From the NCBI GenBank assembly GCA_032622095.1, contig CP136061.1, positions 201,118,244 to 201,182,243 on the forward strand: a stretch of DNA of 64,000 nucleotides, read 5' to 3'. Source of the DNA: Siphonodentalium dalli. Lineage: Eukaryota > Mollusca > Scaphopoda > Gadilida > Siphonodentaliidae. The position numbers and the translations under genes were made by a program. The notes beneath the pieces are model-generated. The model worked only from the letters and a program-made list of their open reading frames with translations. It was not told the origin of the DNA and ran no database searches. The stretch's first letter is position 1; the number at the start of each line of letters is the position of its first letter. Of this stretch, positions 9,491 to 21,300 are shown piece by piece.

Positions 9491-12400
9491 CATCTCTATA
9501 ATGAGTCTGTGGTGACCGAATTAAGTCACTTCAACAATTATATCTTCTCAAATGTCAAATTTATATGGGGATGGAAAGCAGGGCATTTCTATAATGATCT
9601 AGCAACAGATACATATAAGAAAGCATTAAAAGTATATTTATATCAATCTCTTTAAGAGATACATATATTCATTCAAACTGAGGGACCTTGAATCGTCAGA
9701 GGATTGCATATTAATTAGAATGGCTCATGTACATATTATAACACGATTGAGTCTGTCCCATTCAATATAGTTTCCACAAAAAAAGTTACAATTGCCAAGA
9801 GATATGGAAATGAAGAGCAGGCCTGTTCAAAAATAGTGGTCACAGTGTGCAGTCAAATATGGTTACTTCTGAGATAAAGGAAAACGCAGTCCGTAGCACA
9901 TGACTTTTCAGGATCCTCCAATATTGACATCTGAAAAGGGTATTATCTGCCCGATACAGAGGATTTCTTTCCTTTTTTTAGAACAGACTCATCGCCTAAC
10001 ATAAACAACTCAAAATCTCGATGTGTCGGGCACGTGTAGCTGCTATATGTGCATAACATCATTTCTTTTAAACTGAAAATGATTAGCCAGTATATAGCAC
10101 CGGAACAGAGGAGCACATGGACATGTATTTAAAACATCTGTATCTTCATGAAGATATGATAAACTAGATTGATTGATTGATTGATACACCTCTATGTAAA
10201 ACACAATTGTCGTCTTTTATTTTTTCGAACTAATGGTTCAAGGATAATTTCTGCATGTACGTACAAGCGATGCAAGCGAAAATTTGATGAAACATTTGTA
10301 ACTTTCTAGGCTTGTAATTTGTTAGAACGTTGGCCTATTTCTAACTGTGGTAATGTGGGAGTCAACTCACGGAAGTGGCAGCGTGGTGTTAAATGATGAG
10401 TTATTTTATGGTAACAATATGGTCAATATCACCATAAATGTACAAGTATGTTGATGTGTGCATGGTGGGACTCCAAACGGCATCCGCATATGTACTCTAC
10501 CGTACTAGTGTTCACCCGAATCGGTTGCCCCCCCCCCCGTGATTAATAACTCGCGTTACTTCGTGTTATTATTACATGATAAATAATGCGACACATAAAA
10601 AAAGCGGCATGTGGCAGCCTCGTGCGAAGGTAGATATGTGATGTATGCAGTTCTGAATATAGACACAATAAAAGTCTGATAGACCACATTAAAGCCAAAC
10701 AAAACTGTGGTCTTGATTTTGTCTGCGCATGATGTGGCAAATATTATGCTTACTGGTCGGGTCTTTCAAGACACATGAGAGAGACCCGAGACCAGACACA
10801 TGCATGTGAACATAAACTATGAAAAACCTGTCCTAACAAACATCGCTATTATTTAGTTGTGTTCGTGCATGTGATTAAAACCTGTTATTTTGTTCCTCAT
10901 TTATAAGACAAAATAGTAGCACTTAAAGAGATACATGTTTGCATATCATACTCTGACAATATAGAGAGAGTGAGGTAATTTAAGGGCGACATCATATGGG
11001 GCATTCTATGAGTCCATAAGAAATGTCTGTTGTAAACGTTACCGCTTGTATCTTTCAAATGGGTGTAGACTGCATCTTCGAACAAGATAAGTATATATAA
11101 ACTCTTTCGATGCCAAGCTCGCATAATTGCGAGTTACCCAGTCACTGCCAAATACGCATTTATGCGAGTTCGTGGGTGCACCTGGTTTACGGATCGTAAT
11201 TATATTGTTTTGTTGCATTACAACGGGGGTTCGATTATTTTATGTTGAGTGCTGGTGTGCGCTGACAATTTAGAAGAAAGGTCGGTCAAAGTCATGCTAC
11301 TCCTGAAGTTCTATGAGTACAGACCGAGCCAGATTATACCGTTGACAAATTAACTGTTGGTGGGATGCGATATATGAGTGGAAAATAAACATCATAAGTG
11401 ACTTGGCGGCCTCTGCTGATCAGTTTAGCGTCCAAAACGAGTCGCGCAAACCGACCGAAATTCTGTCGGAATGAGGTCGGTGAAAAATACGGAATAGTAG
11501 CCGGAATATGATTAACTGGTGAAGCATTAATTAATGGCATAGAACACTAGAACAAAAAACAAACATTTAATCATATATGAATTGAAAAACAATCTACCGA
11601 AAAACATAAATTAAAGCAAATCCAAGATGGCCGCCAATGTCACGTGACCACTATGACATTGAATGGGTCTCCACGTCGGGGCAGGTGATAGGTCATTGTC
11701 ATATATACCCACATGTGAAGTTTCAACTAAATACAACGATAATTACCCGATAGTCATTGCATTACCCGTATATACATACAATACTTGTATTTACACACAG
11801 AATGCTTGGTACTGGGGAGTATGTCCGTGTGGCGGGGTGGCAGCGAAAGAGTGTAAAAATACAGGCAAATATTCACTAAAACATTAATTTATAGAGTGGT
11901 TACTAAACGAATATCAATGGAAAAAATATATGCCATATATTAAACCCCCTGCTACCACATCAGATGGAAAAATATCACACATTTGTTGTCGAGCGAGATA
12001 CACGCCGTTTTATTCTGATGATGGGTTGTTTTTGTTTCCTTTTTTAAAGAAAATCATCAGTTGTAAACATGGATCCAAACAGGTGTAATTGTTTCCAGCA
12101 TGACCGGTTCCCAGGGGGTGTTTATATATGCCTAATAATAAGATATAGATGGCTTTTCCATTTCTGACTATGATTTTCTTGTTCATCGTTGTCCTTGTGT
12201 ACCATTCTGGCAGCTGAATGGCTCTGCGATGATAGTGTCAGCAGTAACTTGGGCCTGGTCTGAGTCGTGGTTATGCCGGCTTTCGGATGATGTAACAATG
12301 TCGTTCTTGGTGTTAACAGTAGTACCGCAGGTCTTTGAAGAGCATCGCCAATGTACACTCTTGGAAACTTAACACATAATTTATAGTGGTTAAGTACGAG

Positions 12401-12634
12401 ATATTTACCACAGCGATCATTGGGATTAAAATTAATATGTACTTGAGCGTTTGTCATTTTTATATGATTTGTCTTTGCGAGCCTCTGCAATTTATAATTA
12501 TTTTAACGTGGAGAATATAATCACCCACTTTGGTTGTTTTCAGTGACGAGAGGTCATATCGTGACATAACATAATATAAAGTTATTGCCGGTTTACAGGT
12601 GTAAGTTTTGGGCTTCACTGCTTGTGTCGATTGG
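9491..12634. other. Long stretch without a supported gene
   Basis: No frame resembles a known protein. Minor items are (GATT)n at 10167-10185, a C-run at about 10528-10538, and a motif pair at 11626-11655 (AAGATGGCCGCC followed by GTCACGTGAC) that could belong to a promoter or to repeat sequence. Confidence 0.4.
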
Positions 12635-12679
12635 ATTCTATTACGACATATGACGTCACTTCCGTCATATCAAATGAGA
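12635..12679 (+). repeat. Left copy of a perfect 45-bp inverted repeat
   Basis: This segment, with TGACGTCACTTCCG at its core, is exactly reverse-complemented at 17245-17289. The continuation 'atcaccacacgcatgcgcc' (to about 12703) also occurs inverted at 28241-28263. A repeat family rather than a unique promoter is therefore likely. Confidence 0.85.
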
Positions 12680-15600
12680 TATCACCACACGCATGCGCCA
12701 ACCACTTCACCCAAATATGTGTGTGCGAGCGGACGTGTTATAGTCCGATCTCCGATCACCTTTCTTTATGTACTGTCTCGAGTTGTAAATAACTCGTCGA
12801 CAAACAATTTATTGTGGTTACGTTAGTACCACGGAATAGTACATAATTAAAATAACTTACTTGAGACTACGTCTTGGTAAACTAGTTATTTTGATAGCGG
12901 CAATCTGGTTTGAGATTTGCTCGGCTTGCCGTTTATCGGCAACAAAATGGCGGATGCCTTTTGATCAGAATACGTGGAGTGTTTTTTCACTCCCATTGTC
13001 TTTGTGTAAATGCTTTTTATCAGAGATTTCACTGGCTTTTATCTCAACGCATTTTCTACTCGCTTATATTTTAAGCGAGTCTTTGTGTTCAATGCTTTAG
13101 ACATATGCGGGTTGACAAAATTGATTTGGTAGCGAAGAAAATGGCGTCTGTGTAACAGGGCCTTTTCTGTAGTGAACTTGTGAGTTGAACTCGTTGGACT
13201 TGTCCATGGGGCTCACGTGTCTTTTTCCTGCGATGTAAACACACGAGAACATTTACAACTGTATCCTTTCGTGTGGAGATATTATAGCTTATCTGTATAT
13301 CTCAATATGCAAACTTATTGCTTTTTTGTCAGCGGACACAAAGTCATGGTAAATTCTGACGACATAATTGCTGTTGCAAAATTGTCTGAATTAGGTCAAT
13401 TGGTGACCTGATTTCTATACAGGGAAAAATGCACTCAATATAATCGAGTCACTTGTTGTCGGCTCTTGGCAGTCGTTTTTCACATGGCTGTAAAGCCATA
13501 TGCCATCAGTGTTTGCGGAAAGGGTCCAGGAAATATGGCATAATAATTTCCTTGCTGCGATTATTCATCGGGCCTGACTATATATGCATTGTGTTAACGA
13601 CGTGAACGTGCAGTTGACCTTTGTTCGTGACCTTTCCTTAAAGTGCATGTAGGAACTAAAGCTATGGTTGACGCATCGAAGCGTGTAATCTGTTTGACAT
13701 TGAACGAATCAATGTGCTTGGCTTTTGTCGCCTATATTACACGACGTGTTATTTGTTGATACAACAGGTACTGGCTACGATGAGAATTATATAATATTCA
13801 GTATGTTTCCGTTGTGGATCATTGTTACGCCCATGTTACGTAGCGTTATTTACCACACGACGCGTGACCGGGCCGTGCCATTCGGCAAACCTCGTCAGTT
13901 TCCGTACAGATCTGTAGACCCAGAGGTCATAGGTCGAAGTTATGTAACCTGACGTGTGGTTGATAACTAGATTACAATACTAAGCCGTGATGTGTTTTCT
14001 TTCCAATGTTGTTTCACTCATCATGAGTTGTCAATGTGGGCTTTATTGTTTTACCCACAACTCTTGTAAGTCCAAATGATTTGGACTTAAGTCCAATTCT
14101 ATTGAGACTGTTATTGATAATCCCAGTTGAACAAATTTATTAAGAATTAAATGTATGCTCACTGGAGCTGTGTAGTACACAGTCGCACATTTTGTTCAAA
14201 TGAACATGTTAGTTTTTATACTATATTACAAAATACGTTTCTAGCATTCATTAAAGGTCTATGTTTTACATAGCATAATGATTTAAAATCATTTTATGAG
14301 AGGTTCAGGTTTTTTAAGTCTGGACTTTGTAGATATAGACATCTACACCATTATGCTCGTACTATCTGTTACTATCGGCATAATATATATGCATGCATAT
14401 CTACATGTACATATGCACAACAGTCATGCTGTCCTTCTGTATACCACTGACTTCACTTCACCTTTTTCACCTGCAGCAAGTTTTTGGTGATGGGGGTTTT
14501 AGCGTGTTTAAATATATTTGCCTCCTTATGGCATGATCGTCAAACGTACACTAACAATATGTACAATGCTGCTAGATGCAGCATATACTGTCATATTTAT
14601 CCTGACAATTTGAACTTGAAACACGTTTCGTTCTCAACTCATTACTGGAATGAACTCAACAGAGTCAAATTATACTTGTACAGTGTGCATTTAATGTATT
14701 TTTCATATGCATTATATACTCAGGTCTGTTGTGACCACTGACCAGTATAACACGTTTAACCTGCTTGGTCTGAGACAAGTTTATGCCGTTGATAACGACG
14801 CATGTATGATATATGTATCCTCATTTACATCTGGTCTCAATGGTTCGATATTCCATATTGGTTGGTAGGAACATATGACTTACTAGTGTCAAACCAACTT
14901 AATCCATAACTGGTTATCACTTACCTATCTTAAAGATAAAACATAGTTGTTTCTGACTGATTAATCATTATACATGTACAGTGTTTATTAGCTTACATGT
15001 ATGCGTGGGCACGATTTTTTCCGACCCGTTAACTTAATAGTGCACGACAGTTGCATGTGTTACAAACCATCGAAGATAAATGTCTGTTTTACTATCTATA
15101 GGGAGTACATACAATGTGTGGGTTGGTGTATACCCTGTTATATCGGGTACTGATGCTTTATGCTATTGGGGTTTGTTTTAAAAATATTCAGAAACCTGAG
15201 CTGTTTCCACTATTACTAATAGTATGTGTGGCTTTTTCGCCTGGTCTGGGTACTTCAGAGTCACCCAACTTGCGAAACTACAATCTGTTTTGGTTGTTAG
15301 TTATTGTCACTTATCAGATTGTTATATATGTCTGAGTAAATGATACTAATTGATTTGTCTTCAACATGAATCTCTGCTGTACTATTAGGTTGACTTCAAG
15401 TTATATTACATGTATATGACATAACATAGGCCATGCGACCGTCTACACTACGTACCGGTATTTACACTGTGCATCAGTTTTTGTTTTCATGTGCAGTTTC
15501 CTGCCCAGATGAATATATTTATGCCATGCTTTCTGCACTGCATTCAATGACTGGCACTGTCCATATTAACATGCATGTATATGTCAAAAGTTTTATAGTA

Positions 15601-17244
15601 TGTCTATTTATTTCGCGACATGACTATGGCAGATTTATATCTACCCGGTTTGTTCAGGAACAGAACTTGATTAAATAATGGACTTTTATGAAGTCTATAT
15701 ACTTCGGACGTTGAAACTCACGTTTGCATTGGCAACGTCAGCCCATTATCTTTCTGGCTGCGGCTATACTAAATATCGTAAATGAGTTTGGTGTTTGGTT
15801 GCATTTGACGTAGATAATTCTGCGTTCATCGTGAGATGTGTGCTTAGGGTTTTCACAGCTAATTTAAACTTCAGACATTTCGCAAATTTAATCCACACAT
15901 GTTGCTTAGCATGGGGTTTATGTACATGTGCTATTACCTATAGTTCCATGTTTCTCATTACATGTACCCACATAAAACGTAAACAATCTCTTCCGATCTG
16001 AGGTTTTGACTGGTTTTTCAGATGTTATAACATTTGTCGGAATCCAAATATTTTCAATTTGATTCTTGTCATGCGAAGTTGACACCATACAGAAATGTGT
16101 CTATGAGTGTATTTCACCACTGGAGTGTCTGGATTGGCCACAAGCAATGCCGCATTTACATGATTGGTTTTAGTTATGACTATATACCTTCTGAGAAGGC
16201 TCTTATTCTATATCTATTCAGTACATTGCTTATTTCCTATACAATGTTGCATATTACTTTACTTAATATGCATTTTTACATACCAATGTAACCTTGGTTT
16301 TTCTGGATGGGGATATCGAAGTATACATTATACTGGGTTCTCACATGCTGTAGGCAAAATTTCATCCAGAAAGGGGGGGGGGGGTGCATTGATTCCCCTC
16401 TCCTCTATAGTGGTATCACGCTATGAGTGGATTTGAGTAAGGAAAATCAGTTTGTTTTTCTATTTCTCCACCTGTATATGCAGGGGGATACATTGATCAT
16501 GTATCATGTTCAGATAAGTTTTATCAAGTATCTCTGACATATTACTGACCGAGATACGTTATGCATTTGTGCTTTTCTCCAAAGCCTTAACAAATGTTTG
16601 AGTTCAGGCTTAATTATTCCATATCTGACGATCATTTCTGACGATCATTTCATCATCAGTGAATATGGCTGATAATACCGAGTGTACATGTACACTTTAT
16701 GTGTATATATGTTATTGATAAGAACATCCGCTTCCTACATGATGATTATGCAGCTGGCCTATTGCAGGTGTATCATAGTTTATTATTCAAATATGATGAC
16801 GAATCGCTGTGTGGTTATTGGACCTTAAATGAGTAGTTTTCAAGGACTTCGTCGATGTACTGAACAGTTTCTGAGTTACGTACGGTACGTTTAGACGCAT
16901 GACCCACTGCATTGTCAAGCATCGTAGTACTATGGTCTGTTGTTTAACTGCTGGGCTGTTTTGCTCGTCTCTGCGATCGTTGTTTCTATGTTTAACGTCC
17001 ACCTGTGGTGTGCGGTGCCGCTGTTTGTTGTGTGCTTCACGTTCAATGTCCTATTGACGTTCTTTTGCACCAGACCGGTTCATCATCTTCTAGGACATTT
17101 GGTCATTTTCCAGGACCTTTTGTGAGATTTTGTAACAAAACTATTATCCACTATCGTGTTTTGCATCATATGTATGGTAAAATATACCATGTACTTTGTT
17201 CTGTTGAATTATGGTTGCAAAATCTGTCGTGTAAGCTTCAAAAG
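12680..17244. other. T-rich segment between inverted repeats; no gene recognised
   Basis: The + strand is visibly richer in T than A over most of this stretch, so short open frames fall almost only on that strand; none resembles a known protein. The segment has several small hairpins (14025-14063, 14068-14088, 14168-14182, 14277-14293 and CTCGCTTA/TAAGCGAG at 13060-13080). It could be the interior of a large non-autonomous element or transcribed non-coding DNA. Confidence 0.4.
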
Positions 17245-17289
17245 TCTCATTTGATATGACGGAAGTGACGTCATATGTCGTAATAGAAT
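17245..17289 (-). repeat. Right copy of the perfect 45-bp inverted repeat
   Basis: Exact reverse complement of 12635-12679. It ends three bases before the left terminus of the large satellite element at 17292. Confidence 0.85.
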
Positions 17290-17331
17290 TAAAAAATTAA
17301 ACGAGCCTTTCCTTGCGGAAGTGTCTATTCG

Positions 17332-17385
17332 CCATCGGATGGCAAATGGCGATTCTACCGATATGCGCTATTTGCCACCCGATGG
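17332..17385. repeat. 54-bp terminal palindrome, left
   Basis: CCATCGGATGGCAAATGGCG pairs with CGCTATTTGCCACCCGATGG across a 14-nt loop, with two mismatches in 20. The same palindrome stands inverted at 28003-28056. Confidence 0.85.
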
Positions 17386-17469
17386 TATTTTAAATAAAAG
17401 AAAACATATCATATCATCACAATACGCTATTATAACGAGGATTCCTACCGCCTTCGTGATCGTTAGGCC

Positions 17470-18383
17470 CAGTTGACCGTCGGTTGACCACCTACAGATA
17501 TCATGGGGGGGGATGGCAAATAAGAAATCGACAAATTTTGAAGGAAATTTCGTATAGTTTGAACATTTAGTGGCACAAGCTGTCGCTATATGGCCACATA
17601 ATCACCATTTGTACCCGCCTTACTGAAAGCCCGGACCAGTTGACCGTCGGTTGACCACCCACAGATATCCTGGGGGATGGCAAATAAGGAATCGACAAAT
17701 TTTGAAGGAAATTTCGTATAGTTTGAACATTTAGTGGCACAAGCTGTCGCTATATGGCCACATAATCACCATTTGTACCCGCCTTACTGAAAACCCGGAC
17801 CAGTTGACCGTCGGTTGACCACCCACAGATATCCTGGGGGATGGCAAATAAGGAATCGACAAATTTTGAAGGAAATTTCGTATAGTTTGAACATTTAGTG
17901 GCACAAGCTGTCGCTATACCCGGACAAGTTGACCACCCACAGATATCCTGGGGGGATGGCAAATAAGAAATCGACAAATTTTGAAGGAAATTTCGTATAG
18001 TTTGAACATTTAGTGGCACAAGCTGTCGCTATATGGCCACATAATCACCATTTGTACCCGCCTTACTGAAAACCCGGACCAGTTGACCGTCGGTTGACCA
18101 CCCACAGATATCCTGAGGGGATGGCAAATAAGAAATCGACAAATTTTGAAGGAAATTTCGTATAGTTTGAACATTTAGTGGCACAAGCTGTCGCTATATG
18201 GCCACATAATCATCATTTGTACCGGCCTTACTGAAAACCCGGACCAGTTGACCGTCGGTTGACCACCCACAGATATCCTGGGGGGATGGCAAATAAGGAA
18301 TCGACAAATTTTGAAGGAAATTTCGTATAGTTTGAACATTTAGTGGCACAAGCTGTCGCTATATGGCCACATAATCATCATTA
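17470..18383 (-). repeat. Satellite array, inverted segment (about 6 monomers)
   Basis: Here the monomer runs on the minus strand: 'ccagttgaccgtcggttgac' at about 17470, 17637, 17801, 18080 and 18244, with one internally deleted monomer near 17920-17940. Spacing is about 164-168 bp. Confidence 0.9.
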
Positions 18384-18391
18384 AAGGAATC

Positions 18392-21300
18392 TGTGGGTGG
18401 TCAACCGACGGTCAACTGGTCCGGGTTTTCAGTAAGGCGGGTACAAATGATGATTCTGTGGCCATATAGCGACAGCTTGTGCCACTAAATGTTCAAACTA
18501 TACGAAATTTTCTTCAAAATTTGTCGATTTCTTATTTGCCCTCCCCCAGGATATCTGTGGGTGGTCAACCGACGGTCAACTGGTCCGGGTTTTCAGTAAG
18601 GCGGGTATAAATTGTGATTATGTGGCCATATAGCGACAGCTTGTGCCACTAAATGTTCAAACTATACGAAATTTCCTTCAAAATTTGTCGATTTCTTATT
18701 TGCCATCCCCCCATGATATCTGTAGGTGGTCAACCGACGGTCAACTGGTCCGGGTATTTAATAAGGCGGGTACAAATGATGATTATGTGGCCATATAGCG
18801 ACAGCTTGTGCCACTAAATGTCCAAATTATACGAAATTTCCTTCAAAATTTGTCAATTCCTTATTTGCCATCCCCCAGGATATCTGTGGGTGGTCAACCG
18901 ACGGTCAACTGGTCCGGGTTTTCAGTAAAGCGGGTACAAATGATGATTATGTGGTCATATAGCGACAGCTTGTGCCACTAAATGTTCAAACTATACGAAA
19001 TTTCCTTCAAAATTTGTCGATTTCTTATTTGCCATCCCCCCAGGATATCTGTGGGTGGTCAACCGACGGTCAACTGGTCCGGGTTTTCAGTAACGCGGGT
19101 ACAAATGGTGATTATGTGGCCATATAGCGACAGCTTGTGCAACTAAATGTTCAAACTATACGAAATTTCCTTCAAAATTTGTCGATTTCTTATTTGCCAT
19201 CCCCCATGATATATGTAGGTGGTCAACCGACGGTCAACTGGTCCGGATTTTCAGTAAGGCGGGTACAAATGATGATTATGTGGCCATATAGCGACAGCTT
19301 GTGCCACTAAATGTTCAAACTATACGAAATTTCCTTCAAAATTTGTCGATTCCTTATTTGGCATCCCCCCAGGATATCTGTGGGTGGTCAACCGACGGTC
19401 AACTGGTCCGGGTTTTCAGTAAGGCGGGTACAAATGATGATTATGTGGCCATATAGCGACAGCTTGTGCCACTAAATGTTCAAACTATACGAAATTTCCT
19501 TCAAAATTTGTCGATTTCTTATTTGCCACCCCCCCCCCCCCCCCCCATGATATCTGTGGGTGGTCAACCGACGGTCAACTGGTCCGGGTTTTCAGTAAGA
19601 CGGGTACAAATGGTGATTATGTGGCCATATAGCGACAGCTTGTGCCACTAAATGTTCAAACTATACGAAATTTCCTTCAAAATTTGTCGATTTCTTATTT
19701 GCCACCCCCCCCCCCCATGATATCTGTAGGTGGTCAACCGACGGTCAACTGGTCCGGGTTTTCATTAAGGCGGGTACAAATGATGATTATGTGGCCATAT
19801 AGCGACAGCTTGTGCCACTAAATGTTCAAACTATACGAAATTTCCTTCAAAATTTGTCGATTCCTTATTTGCCATCCCCCCAGGATATCTGTGGGTGGTC
19901 AACCGACGGTCAACTGGTCCGGGTTTTCAGTAAGGCGGGTACAAATGATGATTATGTGGCCATATAGCGACAGCTTGTGCCACTAAATGTTCAAACTATA
20001 CGAAATTTCCTTCAAAATTTGTCGATTTCTTATTTGCCACCCCCCCCCCCAGGATATCTGTGGGTGGTCAACCGACGGTCAACTGGTCCGGGTTTTCAGT
20101 AAGGCGGGTACAAATGGTGATTATGTGGCCATATAGCGACAGCTTGTGCCACTAAATGTTCAAACTATACGAAATTTCCTTCAAAATTTGTCGATTTCTT
20201 ATTTGCCATCCCCCCATGATATCTGTAGCAGTAGGTGGTCAACCGACGGTCAACTGGTCCGAGTTTTCAATAAGGCGGGTACAAATGGTGATTATGTGGC
20301 CATATAGCGACAGCTTGTGCCACTAAATGTTCAAACTATACGAAATTTCCTTCAAAATTTGTCGATTTCTTATTTGCCATCCCCCATGATATATGTAGGT
20401 GGTCAACCGACGGCAACTGGTCCGGGTTTTCAGTAAGGCGGGTACAAATGATGATTATGTGGCCATATAGCGACAGCTTGTGCCACTAAATGTTCAAACT
20501 ATACGAAATTTCCTTCAAAATTTGTCGATTCCTTATTTGGCATCCCCCCAGGATATCTGTGGGTGGTCAACCGATGGTCAACTGGTCCGGGTTTTCAGTA
20601 AGGCGGGTACAAATGATGATTATGTGGCCATATAGCGACAGCTTGTGCCACTAAATGTTCAAACTATACGAAATTTCCTTCAAAATTTGTCGATTTCTTA
20701 TTTGCCATCCCCCCCAGGATATCTGTGGGTGGTCAACCGATGGTCAACTGGTCCGGGTTTTCAGTAAGGCGGGTACAAATGGTGATTAAGTGGCCATATA
20801 GCGACAGCTTGTGCCACTAAATGTTCAAACTATACGAAATTTCCTTCAAAATTTGTCGATTTCTTATTTGCCATCCCCCCCCATGATATCTGTAGGTGGT
20901 CAACCGACGGTCAACTGGTCCGGGTTTTCATTAAGGCGGGTACAAATGATGATTATGTGGCCATATAGCGACAGCTTGTGCCACTAAATGTTCAAACTAT
21001 ACGAAATTTCCTTCAAAATTTGTCGATTCCTTATTTTCCATCCCCCCAGGATATCTGTGGGTGGTCAACCGACGGTCAACTGGTCCGGGTTTTCAGTAAG
21101 GCGGGTAAAACTGATGATTATGTGGCCATATAGCGACAGCTTGTGCCACTAAATGTTCAAACTATACGAAATTTCCTTCAAAATTTGTCGATTTCTTATT
21201 TGCCACCCCCCCCCCCATGATATCTGTGGGTGGTCAACCGACGGTCAACTGGTCCGGGTTTTCAGTAAGGCGGGTACAAATGGTGATTATGTGGCCATAT

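Noticed and set aside
12122-12490. 122-codon minus-strand frame
   Set aside because: No recognisable domain, biased composition, and no splice or promoter context; likely chance.
12943-13150. Promoter suggested by two AAAATGGCG words
   Set aside because: The ATGs open only 5-codon frames, and no TATA, CpG cluster or downstream gene supports a promoter.
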